Shown: positions 44,092-53,730, numbered from the stretch's first letter. The stretch is DNA of 64,000 bases from Ferdinandcohnia humi_A (GCA_047608075.1 JBLKRX010000012.1:1-64000); one strand, 5' to 3'. Notes: generated by a model not told the origin, from the sequence alone. Made by a program: numbers and translations.

Positions 44092-45030
44092 CTATAATCT
44101 TTCTACAAGCTCATGCTTTTCTCTCTGAATGACATCTAGTTCCTGCCCTTTTTCCTCAGACTGAGCTTCTAACTTCGCCAAAATGTCCCTTACTTTCCGA
44201 TAATGCCCTCTTGTTTGCTCCAAAGATTTAGTGATTTTTCCTTGAACCATAAAATCTGCTATAAATCCGTCAAAGAAGAAATCAGCGAATTTTAATAGTT
44301 CCGAGATATCCACTTTAATATGTGCTGTTTCTTGAACGTCCAACAATTCTTTTTGAAAATGCCTCATGTTTTTTTGAGCTTGATGTATATATGATTCAGC
44401 TTTATCAATGTGTTGATGCTTCACAAATCCTGAAATGGTTCCACCACCAAACATATCAAATGTTCCCCAATTCTCTGCATCCTCTAAAGACTTTATTGCT
44501 TTTTTCAGTGAACCTTCCACATGTTTCCCGGCAACTCTTGCCTCATCTATCTCATGTATGTAGGCCAGAAGAGCTCCTTCCCGCTCACTCAATTCAAAAA
44601 CCTTTTCCGCATAAGGAGAATCACTCACTTTAATCATATTTTCCTTCTGCAAGAGAAGTTGTTGATACTCATACTCTGTGTTATTCAACTCAATAAGCTT
44701 ATTGCGAATCATTAACATCTCGTCGTCAATTTCAATTTTGGCTTTTGCAGCTTCTTCTAGTTTAAGTTGTGCAGAGATTAGTTCTTGTCTTTCCTTTGAT
44801 AGCTTTTCATCCTTTGTTCCAGTTAATGTAGCCAATATACTTGAAAGACTAATGCGCTCTAGCTTCTCAACATCCTCTTGCTCTGATTCAAACTGGATAC
44901 GTAGTTGAGAAAGCCTATCCTCAATGGTTTCTAACTCTTTCTCATAATCCTCCAGCTGTGCCTGATATTTATCTCTTTTTCTCAATTCTCCTTGAATATC
45001 AATCAACTTTGCATTTATCTCAGAAAACAT
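44092..45030 (-). CDS. Coiled-coil protein, function unknown
   Basis: A 312-residue soluble protein, mostly helical. Heptad-rich stretches run from about 1-130 and 225-312 (YEKELETIEDRLSQLRIQFESEQEDVEKLE; KLEAQSEEKGQELDVIQREKHELVERL). Between them is a glycine-containing segment, WGTFDMFGGGTISGFVKHQHIDKAESYI, and an aromatic patch, FADFFFDGFIADFMV, which look like the conserved core. No signal peptide or enzyme motif was found. An RBS (GGGGGAGA) precedes the ATG. It is monocistronic. A scaffold or membrane-remodelling role is possible but not shown. Confidence 0.7.
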   Translation of the reverse strand: MFSEINAKLIDIQGELRKRDKYQAQLEDYEKELETIEDRLSQLRIQFESEQEDVEKLERISLSSILATLTGTKDEKLSKERQELISAQLKLEEAAKAKIEIDDEMLMIRNKLIELNNTEYEYQQLLLQKENMIKVSDSPYAEKVFELSEREGALLAYIHEIDEARVAGKHVEGSLKKAIKSLEDAENWGTFDMFGGGTISGFVKHQHIDKAESYIHQAQKNMRHFQKELLDVQETAHIKVDISELLKFADFFFDGFIADFMVQGKITKSLEQTRGHYRKVRDILAKLEAQSEEKGQELDVIQREKHELVERL

Positions 45031-45177
45031 AAAGTCTCCCCCTAGTTAGGTTCTGTTATGTTCTACGATGAAAGTAGCGAAAAGTTTCATAAGGGTATAG
45101 TTTCCTCTAATTTAGAGATAGTAATTTATTTCTGAAGGGATTAGCATTAATTTCATCTTCTCTTTTACAGAAAACGG

Positions 45178-45310
45178 TGTTATACTTGTCTAGCGATGAG
45201 CTGAATTGCATAAGACGAGATTGACGTGCCTTTTAGGCAAGCACAATGTGGAGTGTTGTCTCTCGCCGCAATACGCAAATAGACGTCCTTTGGACGTCTA
45301 TTTTTTTTAG
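45178..45310 (+). ncRNA. Candidate structured small RNA with own promoter and terminator
   Basis: On the plus strand between two minus-strand genes there is an extended -10 box (TGTTATACT, 45178-45186), about 120 transcribed bases, and a strong terminator (AAATAGACGTCC / GGACGTCTATTT at 45277-45303, then eight T in total). The interior folds into nested helices: ATTGC (45205) with GCAAT (45268), CGAGA (45216) with TCTCG (45261), GTGC (45226) with GCAC (45241). No open frame with a ribosome site is present. It does not match an RNA family I recognise. Confidence 0.6.
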
Positions 45311-45329
45311 GTGAATTATCTTTAGTTCC

Positions 45330-46718
45330 CTACAAAAATTTGTTTTTTCTGCTTTTTTTTGCTTGATAAAGTGCCGTATCAGCTACATGAAATAATTGTT
45401 CAAATGAAGTAATGGTACCACTCGAATTATCAGCAACACCAATACTAATTTTTACTGAAACGGAGATATCATCCTTTTTAATCTCTAAGCTACTTACGAC
45501 TTTTTCAAATTGCTGCGCTTTTTTCTCCCCTTCATCGATAGTAGCACCCTTCACGACCACAACAAATTCATCTCCGCCATATCGTCCGATGATTTCATTT
45601 TCATTCAATACTCTTGATAAAGTGTTACTTACTTGTTTTATAACTTCATCTCCAAAAAGATGCCCAAACTCATCATTATAAAATTTAAAATCATCAATAT
45701 CAATGGCCATACATACCATAGCGTCATTCTGCTCCAACCAGGAATTAACCGTCTTCTCTAAGTACTTTCGATTATAAATACCCGTTAAATAATCTGTATT
45801 TGCCTTCTTTTCCATAGTTGAAATACTATGTTTAATATCTAATTTTAAAGCTGCAAATGCCAATTCTCGTTCGCTAATCTCCTTGAGTAAGGAAATATAT
45901 TCTTTTTGAACAATATATCCTAAGTTAACATCGTTCATTACATCACAGAGCTTACATCTTTCCTCTTGAATCGTTTTTAATAAATAGACATCGTTGAAGC
46001 CTTCGGCAATCTGTTTTGCAATTGTAAAAGATTCAAAGGCTTCCGGATATAATTTTTGTTTAGAATACCAGGCTCCTTGTAAATCATAGAACTGAGCCTT
46101 TTCTCTAGGAAGTGAATCTAAGAAAGGTTCATTGCTTATTTCGTTGATTAATAGTTTGGAAGCATCTATTTCATCAAGGCCAATGTATGCTTTTGTGAGA
46201 TTTAATTTAACCCTTAGTTCTAGTATTGGACTTTCTGGTTTATGTAATTTAGCCATCTCCAAGCCTAATTTGGCATAGTTCAGAGCATTTACAAAATTTT
46301 CCTCAACTATACATAGATGACTGAGATTGCTGTATCCATTGCTAACAATATTATATTTTTCTATTTTCTTGGCTAATTCGATACTTTTTTCAAGCGTCTC
46401 CTTTGCCTTTTGGAAGTCTTTTTTAAATTCATATAACAAAAATAATACATTATATAAGTTTACCCAATCTGCATCATCACCATATGTAGAACAAATTGCA
46501 TCATATGCCTCTATCCTAGTAAAAGCCTCTTCTATATCGCCGATACAATAGAAAGAAGCAGCCATGTTAATATGCGCGGTCAAAATAGATTTGTAATCAT
46601 TGATTTCCAATCCACGTTCAAGAAGATCATGACCTGCCTCAATGGTTTCCTTATATTTCCCTTCAGCTCTAAGCAAAGTTACTTGTCGTTGTAATTGTTT
46701 GATTTCTGTGTTATCCAT
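45330..46718 (-). CDS. TPR-GGDEF protein, probable diguanylate cyclase
   Basis: A 462-residue cytoplasmic protein. The N-terminal 280 residues are helical repeats of TPR type (AHINMAASFYCIGDIEEAFTRI; NGYSNLSHLCIVEENFVNALNYAK). A GGDEF domain follows (about 300-460), with the active-site motif GRYGGDEFVVV intact and the start DYLTGIYNRKYL typical of the domain. It should make cyclic-di-GMP from GTP, with the TPR part giving protein-protein control. No RxxD inhibitory site was identified with confidence. No membrane segment is present. Confidence 0.87.
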   Translation of the reverse strand: MDNTEIKQLQRQVTLLRAEGKYKETIEAGHDLLERGLEINDYKSILTAHINMAASFYCIGDIEEAFTRIEAYDAICSTYGDDADWVNLYNVLFLLYEFKKDFQKAKETLEKSIELAKKIEKYNIVSNGYSNLSHLCIVEENFVNALNYAKLGLEMAKLHKPESPILELRVKLNLTKAYIGLDEIDASKLLINEISNEPFLDSLPREKAQFYDLQGAWYSKQKLYPEAFESFTIAKQIAEGFNDVYLLKTIQEERCKLCDVMNDVNLGYIVQKEYISLLKEISERELAFAALKLDIKHSISTMEKKANTDYLTGIYNRKYLEKTVNSWLEQNDAMVCMAIDIDDFKFYNDEFGHLFGDEVIKQVSNTLSRVLNENEIIGRYGGDEFVVVVKGATIDEGEKKAQQFEKVVSSLEIKKDDISVSVKISIGVADNSSGTITSFEQLFHVADTALYQAKKSRKNKFL

Positions 46719-46861
46719 ACTTAGCTCCTACTTCCCCTTGAAAAGCATAAAAGTTATTGATTTATAAGTATTGTATCCTCTTACATCGCCTTTCTCAATT
46801 CGTTCTAGAAAAAATTACAGCTTTCTACTGTTTTGTGCCACTCGTACTAACTGTCCTGAAC

Positions 46862-47212
46862 TTAATCACTCATTTTCTCTATCAGTTCAATCTTTTCTAT
46901 ACGTTGCTTATGATCCTTGCCCCACCGACTCATTAAATCTAGCAACGGTATTGCCGATTCTCCATATTCCGTTAGGTAGTATTCAACTCTCACAATCTTC
47001 TCTTGATACTCCGTTCTTGTAATTAATCCATCCTCTTCAAGCTCACGTAATGATTGAGTGAGCATTTTTTGGGTGATATCTGGAATTAACTTTCGTAATT
47101 CACCATATCGATACGGCTTGTTACGTAAGTGCCACATTATCCTCGACTTCCATCTACCGCCCATAACTTCAACAGTTAACTCTACTGGACAATTATATTT
47201 TTTCCTTTTCAT
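46862..47212 (-). CDS. HxlR-family transcriptional regulator
   Basis: A 116-residue DUF24/HxlR winged-helix protein: CPVELTVEVMGGRWKSRIMWHL, ELRKLIPDITQKMLTQSLRELEEDGLITR and the wing VRVEYYLTEYGESAIPLL. The single N-terminal cysteine (NCPVEL, Cys8) corresponds to the redox- or electrophile-sensing cysteine of YodB-type members. It is divergent from an MFS transporter 100 bases away and probably controls it. AAAGGAG lies just before the ATG. Confidence 0.87.
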   Translation of the reverse strand: MKRKKYNCPVELTVEVMGGRWKSRIMWHLRNKPYRYGELRKLIPDITQKMLTQSLRELEEDGLITRTEYQEKIVRVEYYLTEYGESAIPLLDLMSRWGKDHKQRIEKIELIEKMSD

Positions 47213-47314
47213 TCTATATACTCCTTTCTTTCTACGAACAAAAAAGTGCCTACTTGTTATGGTAAATCAGTCGGAATAATATGTAAATTAGTTATCTTAG
47301 AAAGGGTGTGCTCA

Positions 47315-48586
47315 ATGAAATCATTTTCGTTTTTTAGTCAATTTCGGCTTTATTCCATGAATATACAATCAATATTACTCTGGAATCTCTTGTTTTGCTT
47401 AGGTCTTGGAATTCACTCTATTTTATATAATCTATATTTACAAGGGATTGTACAGGATGAAGTAACTATTGGAAGAATACTAGGCATGAATTTTTTAGCA
47501 CAGGGACTTATTTATATTCCCGCTGGACTGTTCTCAGACCGTCTAGGTTCAAAAAAAGGAGTTATTACCGGAGTAAGTATTTTAACTGTTGCTCTTTTCG
47601 GAAATTTATTTGCAACCACCCAAAATGAACTTTCATTTTGGGGGTTTGTAATCGGGATTGGGCATGCTGCTACCATCGTGACATTTGTGCCCCTGCTAAC
47701 TGAATACTCGACTACACAAGAAAAGAAGAGTCTGTTTACTTATGCATATAGCACTGGCACCTTCTTTACCTTTTTAGGAACTTTATTGGGGGGCATTGTT
47801 TCAGACAGTATTAAGGAGTTCTTTCTTTTATCAAATACAGTAAGCATTCGGATTACCCTATCCATTACAGTAATACTTCTCGTTTTATGCATGATTCCGC
47901 TACTCTTTGTAAAAAAGAATGAGTTACAACGTAAGACAAGTAAAGGACAGCGTACACTGTTGTTTCTTATAAAAACGAAACCGAAATCTTTATTACCAAT
48001 CGTTAAATTTAGTTTTTCAAAGACAATCGCAGGAGTTAGCTTGGGGATTATTTTTCCGTTTATGAACTTATTTTTTTTAGAAAGGTTTGCTTTATCTTCT
48101 TCTATGATTAGCATCATCCTAGCAGGAGGGACACTAGCCACCGTTATATGCATGTCCTATAATTCAAAGATTACTAGCAGCCTTTCAGATGTAAAAACAG
48201 TTTCACTCTATCATCTTTTATCCATCCCGGCAATACTGTTACTTGGTCTATCACAAAACATTTGGATTGCGATTATATCCTTTGTCATATATCGATCTGC
48301 AAACTTTAGTTTAAATCCGATTGAATCGAAAATTATGATGGAAAAGGTAGAACCTGAGATTAGAGGATTAACAAACAGCTTTGGATTCATGGCATATTCC
48401 ATTTGCATTAGTCTTGTCGGACCTTTCGCCATGTATCTTGTTCAAATTGCAGGTCATGAAAAAGGGTATCTTTTCCTTTGCATCGTTTCATCTATAGCAT
48501 CGTTAATAGCAGCTATATACTTTCATTATGCATTTGCTCAGAAGAGAGAATATACAACAAGGATAGTAGAGAACACCTCGGTATGA
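47315..48586 (+). CDS. MFS transporter divergent from the HxlR regulator
   Basis: A 423-residue, 12-helix major facilitator. The loop motif GLFSDRLGSKKGVITG between helices 2 and 3 is clear. The start MKSFSF has GGGTG at the usual distance; the longer frame overlaps the regulator's promoter region. The substrate is unknown; control by a redox- or electrophile-sensing HxlR protein suggests export of a reactive or toxic compound. It ends in a perfect terminator. Confidence 0.82.
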   Translation: MKSFSFFSQFRLYSMNIQSILLWNLLFCLGLGIHSILYNLYLQGIVQDEVTIGRILGMNFLAQGLIYIPAGLFSDRLGSKKGVITGVSILTVALFGNLFATTQNELSFWGFVIGIGHAATIVTFVPLLTEYSTTQEKKSLFTYAYSTGTFFTFLGTLLGGIVSDSIKEFFLLSNTVSIRITLSITVILLVLCMIPLLFVKKNELQRKTSKGQRTLLFLIKTKPKSLLPIVKFSFSKTIAGVSLGIIFPFMNLFFLERFALSSSMISIILAGGTLATVICMSYNSKITSSLSDVKTVSLYHLLSIPAILLLGLSQNIWIAIISFVIYRSANFSLNPIESKIMMEKVEPEIRGLTNSFGFMAYSICISLVGPFAMYLVQIAGHEKGYLFLCIVSSIASLIAAIYFHYAFAQKREYTTRIVENTSV

Positions 48587-48635
48587 GCCGTCTCTAGTTG
48601 GATATTCTTGTACAGATAAAAGCACAAATAAACAA

Positions 48636-48681
48636 AGGACAATACATAGATTAACTGAAGACTATGTATTGTCCTGTTTTA
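48636..48681 (+). terminator. Terminator of the MFS gene
   Basis: AGGACAATACATAG and its perfect complement, then GTTTT. Confidence 0.9.
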
Positions 48682-48810
48682 TGATTAAATGCTTACATTT
48701 TATTAGTATTATATAAATGTTTACTATAGCACGATTCACTCCACCATTGGTGACAAGCTAAGAATCCCTATCCAAACTGGTCCTAACTGAATTCTACTAG
48801 TCAAATACCT

Positions 48811-49089
48811 CTATAAATTATTAAACTGACTATCATACATATTAAAATAGAATCCTTTTTTTTGTAAAAGCTCCTGATGTGTGCCTGACTCGATAACTTC
48901 CCCTTGGTTAATGACTAAAATACGATCGGCATTTTCAATTGTTTTCAAGCGGTGGGCAATAACAAAGCTTGTTCGGCCTTCCGTTAAACGATTGATACCC
49001 TTTTGAATTTCTAGTTCAGTACTTGTATCAATGCCTGATGTTGCTTCATCAAGGATCAAAATATCTGAATTCGCTTGAATAGCCTCGTC
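48811..49089 (-). pseudogene. 3' fragment of an ABC transporter ATPase gene
   Basis: The frame encodes only the C-terminal third of an ABC exporter ATPase: EAIQANSDILILDEATSGIDTSTE (Walker B and D-loop), FVIAHRLKTIENADRI (H-loop) and the C-terminal tail. The membrane domain, Walker A and signature are missing. Upstream sequence changes abruptly at about 49089 into a 52-bp tandem repeat. No start with a ribosome site is present. It is a remnant left after a deletion or insertion. Confidence 0.85.
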
Positions 49090-49206
49090 CTGTCAGAATG
49101 AGACCCGCTTTCTGACAGGGCCCACGCCTTTTTACATTGCCTTGTCAGAATAACACCCGCTTTTTGACTGGATCCACGCCGTTTTCCCTTGCCCTGTCAG
49201 AATGTG
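49089..49206. repeat. 52-bp tandem repeat at the ABC gene breakpoint
   Basis: TGTCAGAA recurs at 49091, 49143 and 49195, exactly 52 bases apart, with ACCCGCTTT and CCACGCC at matching positions in the first two units. Unit 1 also has inverted CTGTCAGAA / TTCTGACAG. The array abuts the broken ABC gene. Confidence 0.8.
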
Positions 49207-49309
49207 ATAAAGATTCCAAGTCCAGCCTATATATAATCCAATAAAAGTAGTTGGACCACTCCAGCTTAAAAATCAGTTTACCCCGCCTTTCCACTTCAAA
49301 ATATAAAAA

Positions 49310-49343
49310 ATACCCTTCCACCTATAAAATAGATGGAAGGGTA
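49310..49343 (-). terminator. Terminator of mqo
   Basis: ATACCCTTCCATCTAT pairs with its complement and is followed by six T on the minus strand. Confidence 0.9.
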
Positions 49344-49395
49344 TCGCTTTATATTATTGAAAATGTTACCTCAATCTCGTCTCTACATCCAGTAC

Positions 49396-50916
49396 CTAAT
49401 TAAATACCAACTCTTTTTCAACAACAGCATGCTCTTTTTCGATTAGACCGAGTGTCTCTGCTGTAGAAGTATGAATTTCATTGAAAAACTCTGGGTTTTC
49501 TACTAAAGACATGCCATAAGAAGGAATCATTTCTTTTATTTTTGGTTCCCACTGTTTCATCTGTTGTGGGAAGCATTTCTGTAGTACTTCAAGCATAACG
49601 TGTACGGCAGTAGAAGCACCCGGAGAAGCGCCGAGCAATGCAGCTACCGAGCCATCTGCAGCACTAATTACTTCTGTACCAAATTGAAGTGTTCCTTTCC
49701 CTGCCTCAGTATCTTTGATAACCTGCACACGTTGGCCCGCTACCACAATACTCCAGTCCTCACTTTTGGCATTCGGGATAAACTCGCGCAATTCTTCCAT
49801 GCGCTTTTCATTGGATAACATAACCTGTTGAATTAGGTATTTTGTCAATGCCATCTCTTTTACACCCGCTGCCAACATAGTGATGACATTATTCGGTTTT
49901 ACGGAGCTTAGTAAATCAAGATTGGAACCTGTTTTTAAGAACTTTGGTGAGAAGCCTGCAAACGGTCCAAACAATAATGATTTTTTATTGTCGATATATC
50001 TTGTATCAAGATGCGGAACAGACATCGGAGGAGCACCAACCTTAGCCTTTCCGTATACTTTTGCGTGATGCTTCTCTACAACTTCCGGATTGTTACATAC
50101 CATAAAGAGTCCACTTACCGGGAACCCACCAATGTGTTTTGACTCAGGAATTCCGGTTTTTTGAAGTAATGGCAGACTTCCGCCTCCACCACCAATAAAG
50201 ACGAATTTTGCAATATGGTATTCGATGTTACCGTTACCGATATTACGTACTTTTACCTTCCACAGGCCATCGCTAGTACGTTTAATATCTTCCACACTAT
50301 GCCTATAGTTTATTTCGACATTTTGACTCTTTAAATAGTCAAACAGCATGCGTGTTAATGCACCAAAGTTAACATCCGTTCCAGAATCAATTTTTGTTGC
50401 TGCTATTGGTTCGTTCGATGTACGGCCTTCCATAATAAGAGGAATCCATTCCTTCAGTTTTTCAGGATCCTCGGAGTATTCCATCCCTTGAAACAGAGGA
50501 TTGTTTGATAGCGCTTCAAATCGTTTTTTCAAAAAAGCAACATCTTTTTCCCCTTGTACCATACTCATATGAGGTATTGGCATGATAAAGTCCTGTGGAT
50601 TACCGATTAGATTGCTTTCTACAAGGTAAGACCAAAACTGTCTTGAAAGCTGAAACTGTTCATTAATTTTTATAGCTTTACTAATATCTATCGAGCCGTC
50701 AGCTTTTTCAGATGTATAGTTAAGCTCGCACAATGCAGCATGACCCGTACCCGCATTATTCCATTCGTTAGAGCTTTCTTCTCCTGGTTTATCGAGTTTC
50801 TCAAAAACTTTGATTTCCCACTTTGGTGCTAACTCTTTAAGTAATGTACCCAAAGTCGCGCTCATGACTCCGGCCCCAATTAAGATTACGTCTGTTTTTT
50901 CATGTATGTTGCTCAT
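49396..50916 (-). CDS. mqo: Malate:quinone oxidoreductase
   Basis: A 506-residue FAD enzyme that oxidises L-malate to oxaloacetate and passes electrons to quinone at the membrane. The FAD-binding motif VILIGAGVMSATLGTLLKEL is at the N-terminus, with EKLDKPGEESSNEWNNAGTGHAALCELNYT and, further on, GPFAGFSPKFLK and LGASPGASTAV typical of Mqo. The start MSNIHEK has GAGGAAGGG upstream, and five codons of the longer frame lie inside that site. Bacillus species use malate dehydrogenase mainly; Mqo is an alternative TCA step. It is monocistronic. Confidence 0.93.
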   Translation of the reverse strand: MSNIHEKTDVILIGAGVMSATLGTLLKELAPKWEIKVFEKLDKPGEESSNEWNNAGTGHAALCELNYTSEKADGSIDISKAIKINEQFQLSRQFWSYLVESNLIGNPQDFIMPIPHMSMVQGEKDVAFLKKRFEALSNNPLFQGMEYSEDPEKLKEWIPLIMEGRTSNEPIAATKIDSGTDVNFGALTRMLFDYLKSQNVEINYRHSVEDIKRTSDGLWKVKVRNIGNGNIEYHIAKFVFIGGGGGSLPLLQKTGIPESKHIGGFPVSGLFMVCNNPEVVEKHHAKVYGKAKVGAPPMSVPHLDTRYIDNKKSLLFGPFAGFSPKFLKTGSNLDLLSSVKPNNVITMLAAGVKEMALTKYLIQQVMLSNEKRMEELREFIPNAKSEDWSIVVAGQRVQVIKDTEAGKGTLQFGTEVISAADGSVAALLGASPGASTAVHVMLEVLQKCFPQQMKQWEPKIKEMIPSYGMSLVENPEFFNEIHTSTAETLGLIEKEHAVVEKELVFN

Positions 50917-51146
50917 ATTACCCTTCCTCATCCCCTATATTTGCAAAAAAAAGAGTAAGCGCTCTTGCTTTGTTGTTATAGAAGCAAGGCACCACCTAGG
51001 AACACACTATTCTGTCTTAATTATAACATTTATAATCTATTATAATGATTAATTTCTTAAAATATCTACTATTATCTGATAAATATAGACTATATAAAGT
51101 TCGTAAAAAAGGGTAAGATTGTTCACAAGTTTCTTGAAACCAAGAA

Positions 51147-51265
51147 ATGCGCAAGAGCCTTGAAAGAGGAACCTCAACTAAAGTCCGCCACGTCCTGAGG
51201 CAAACGTTGACGTCAGCACGTCCTTGTGAACCCCGACAAGCAAATGTTCTGTGGCAAAAAAGTTG
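51147..51265. repeat. Dispersed palindromic repeat, truncated (family A copy 3)
   Basis: It shares ATGCGCAAGAGCC, GAGGAACCTCAACTAA, CAAACGTTGACGTCAG and CGACAAGCAAATGTTCTG with copy 1, but the sequence diverges after AAAAAAGTTGA and the right terminus is missing. Confidence 0.7.
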
Positions 51266-51384
51266 ATCCCTCTCTATCATTGTACCAAGAAACTCCTTAA
51301 TAAGTATTTATTAGCCAGAGTACTGGTTTGAAATTAAGCAAGGCTGTTTAAATTCCTTAACTATCAAAGGTAAGTAAGAGGCAA

Positions 51385-51421
51385 AAAAATATAGCATTGG
51401 GTGTCATTACCCAATGCTATA
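51385..51421 (-). terminator. Terminator of the PTS transporter gene
   Basis: ATAGCATTGGGT / ACCCAATGCTAT with seven T following on the minus strand. Confidence 0.9.
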
Positions 51422-51519
51422 TTGTATGCTTTTTTAGCCTTTCGTTTTACCTTGAAAAGTTTTCACTCCGTTTTCAAAGTAAACTTTTTCACTTTTTTAC
51501 GTAAAGTTATAAAACAGAT

Positions 51520-52971
51520 TTATCTATCCTTGCGAATTTTATTCACTTCGTCCGCTACAAATTGGACACTTGGCCCTACAATCACTTGAATGCTTTGTGA
51601 CCCAACAACATTAATTCCATGGACGCCAGTAGCTTTAATTTTCTTTTGATCTACTTTATCCATATTTGCTACTTCTACTCGTAGACGTGTTGCACAATTA
51701 TCAACCGAAACGACGTTGTCATCCCCGCCTAAACCATCATAAATTTTTACTGCCATGTCATAAAATTTATTATTCGTTGTATCTCCTAGGTCTTCAGTAG
51801 CCTCTTCGTCTGTTTCATCTTCTCTTCCAGGTGTTTTTAAGTCGAATTTTGTGATTAAGAAGCGGAATAATACATAATAAATAATCGCAAATACTAATCC
51901 TTGCAGGAGAAGCATTAAAGGCATATTAGCAATTGGAATACGTAAGCTTAAGAAAAAGTCAATTAATCCTGCACTAAAGCCGAATCCCGCTGTCCATTGG
52001 AATGTTGCCGCTATAAATAAAGAAAGCCCCGTTAACAATGCATGTACAACATAAAGTAGTGGAGCCAAGAACATAAAGGCAAATTCAAGCGGCTCAGTTA
52101 CACCTGTAAAGAAGGAAGCAAATCCTGCTGCTAACATTAATGAGGCAGTTTGCTTTTTCCTTTTTGTTTTAGCTGTATGGTACATCGCTAATGCTGCTGC
52201 AGGTAATCCAAACATCATGATTGGGAAGAACCCAGCCTGATACATACCAGTGACACCTTTTTCACCCTTACTGCTCCAGAAATTACCGATATCATTAATT
52301 CCGACTGTATCAAACCAAAATACTGCATTTAATGCATGATGCAAGCCAGTTGGAATTAACAGACGGTTAAAAAATCCATATATCCCTGCACCAAACGCTT
52401 CTAAACTACTAATCCCTTCACCGAAAGCAACTAGAGCACCATAAACGACTGGCCAAACAAAAAATAACACGCCAGAAGTAACTAACATAGCTACAGCTGA
52501 CATAATTGGGACAAGGCGCTTCCCACTAAAGAATGCTAAAAAGTCCGGTAGCTTGACCTTACTAAAACGATTGTACATAGCTGCAGCAACCATACCTGAA
52601 AGAATTCCAATAAATGCATTATTGATTTTACCAAAGGCCGGATCTACATTTTCAACATCAACGCCAGTTAATAAAGAAACTGAACCTGTCGACAACATCG
52701 TCGTCACGACTAAAAATGCGACCAAACCACTTATTGCTGCTGAACCATCCTTTTCCTTCGATAATCCATACGCGGCCCCAGTTGCAAACAGGATTGGAAT
52801 ATTATCAAGGATAGCTGAACCGGCCTTTATTAAAAAAGCCGCTAGTGCATTACCTGCTCCCCAACCATCATGATCAATCCAATACCCAATTCCCATTAGG
52901 ATGGCTGCTGCAGGTAAAACAGCTACCGGAAGCATTAATGATGCCCCGAGTCTTTGAAGGTATTTCTTCAT
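51520..52971 (-). CDS. PTS transporter EIICB, glucosamine/N-acetylglucosamine type
   Basis: A 483-residue PTS permease. The EIIC domain (about 1-370, ten helices) begins LQRLGASLMLPVAVLPAAAILMG and carries RLLIPTGLHHALN and ASFFTGVTEPLEFAFMF. The EIIB domain (about 405-483) has the phosphorylated cysteine in DNCATRLRV. No EIIA is attached, so it must use an EIIA from another protein. Sequence style matches the NagP/NagE group, making GlcNAc the likely sugar. A decayed PRD-type antiterminator gene lies just upstream, suggesting its original control was lost. Confidence 0.87.
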   Translation of the reverse strand: MKKYLQRLGASLMLPVAVLPAAAILMGIGYWIDHDGWGAGNALAAFLIKAGSAILDNIPILFATGAAYGLSKEKDGSAAISGLVAFLVVTTMLSTGSVSLLTGVDVENVDPAFGKINNAFIGILSGMVAAAMYNRFSKVKLPDFLAFFSGKRLVPIMSAVAMLVTSGVLFFVWPVVYGALVAFGEGISSLEAFGAGIYGFFNRLLIPTGLHHALNAVFWFDTVGINDIGNFWSSKGEKGVTGMYQAGFFPIMMFGLPAAALAMYHTAKTKRKKQTASLMLAAGFASFFTGVTEPLEFAFMFLAPLLYVVHALLTGLSLFIAATFQWTAGFGFSAGLIDFFLSLRIPIANMPLMLLLQGLVFAIIYYVLFRFLITKFDLKTPGREDETDEEATEDLGDTTNNKFYDMAVKIYDGLGGDDNVVSVDNCATRLRVEVANMDKVDQKKIKATGVHGINVVGSQSIQVIVGPSVQFVADEVNKIRKDR

Positions 52972-53031
52972 AATTTACCACTCCTACACCATTTTTCGTA
53001 AAATAATAAATTAAATTAATAATTACGGTCC

Positions 53032-53575
53032 TTATTGTCTTGAACGTTCGAGATGAAGTGTAGTATATCCCAGCTCTTGATCAGGAAGCTCAAGCTCATG
53101 AATCCTTACTAAATCCTTCGAATTTCTGTTTGAAACAGAAACTTCCCTTGAATCATGTCTACCATTTCATCATCCAATGTTTCTGTTCATACTAATTTAG
53201 TCTTGCTTATACAAAGCACGAAAGTCTAATGGGACGTTGAAAGGAAAATACTGTCTTAATCTATGCATAGCTAAGTGGGGCCTTACTGATTGTACCATAT
53301 CTTGACCAGTCACTGTTTGCAAAATCGTCTGGAATAAATCACCTCCTTGCAGGTTCATCTACGCGCATCCTTATTTTACATACTTCTTTACTATATTCTA
53401 TTGCCAAGAGCCCCATTTCAAACTCTCTTTAACATAATATTTTTATTTCTTTATATAGATGGTTACTTGTACTTTGAATTGCAAATGTTAGATGGCTTAA
53501 GTACAAGATGCTCGTTTAACATCGTGCCCATTTTGCTTTCACGTACGATTCTTCCGGATACTCTTTATCTGAAAG
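53032..53575 (-). pseudogene. Decayed PRD-type (BglG/GlcT-like) antiterminator gene
   Basis: Pieces of PTS regulation domains are readable in shifting frames on the minus strand. From 53520 down: YLSHLTFAIQ, NHLYKEIKILC, stop, REFEMGLLAIEYSKEVCKI (PRD1). In 53358-53197: DLFQTILQTVTGQDMVQSVRPHLAMHRLRQYFPF (PRD2, in a 53-codon frame). In 53105-53032: LVRIHELELPDQELGYTTLHLERS. Stops and frameshifts separate them, and the RNA-binding N-terminal domain is gone. The remnant is immediately upstream of, and codirectional with, the PTS gene, as glcT is with ptsG in B. subtilis. Confidence 0.75.
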
Positions 53576-53730
53576 CGATACTTTAGATTATCGTTTCAGC
53601 TTTTCTAGAAAAAAATACGGTATTTATCATATAAATTAAACCAAAAATTTTGCATTAAGGTTGGTCTATGATTGAAATAATCGGACAGAATAGAATTTGT
53701 ATATAGTACATTTTTAAAGGAGTGAAGAAA

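Larger units (their letters stand above)
50917..51519. other. Intergenic region with a truncated family A repeat
   Basis: No gene. It holds the mqo leader (50920-51060), a family A repeat lacking its right end (51147-51265) and the terminator of the PTS gene (51385-51421). The open frame 51017-51280 is within the repeat and is not credible. Confidence 0.55.

Noticed and set aside
51017..51280. Open frame of 87 codons on the minus strand
   Set aside because: It overlaps the truncated family A repeat; the composition is not protein-like.
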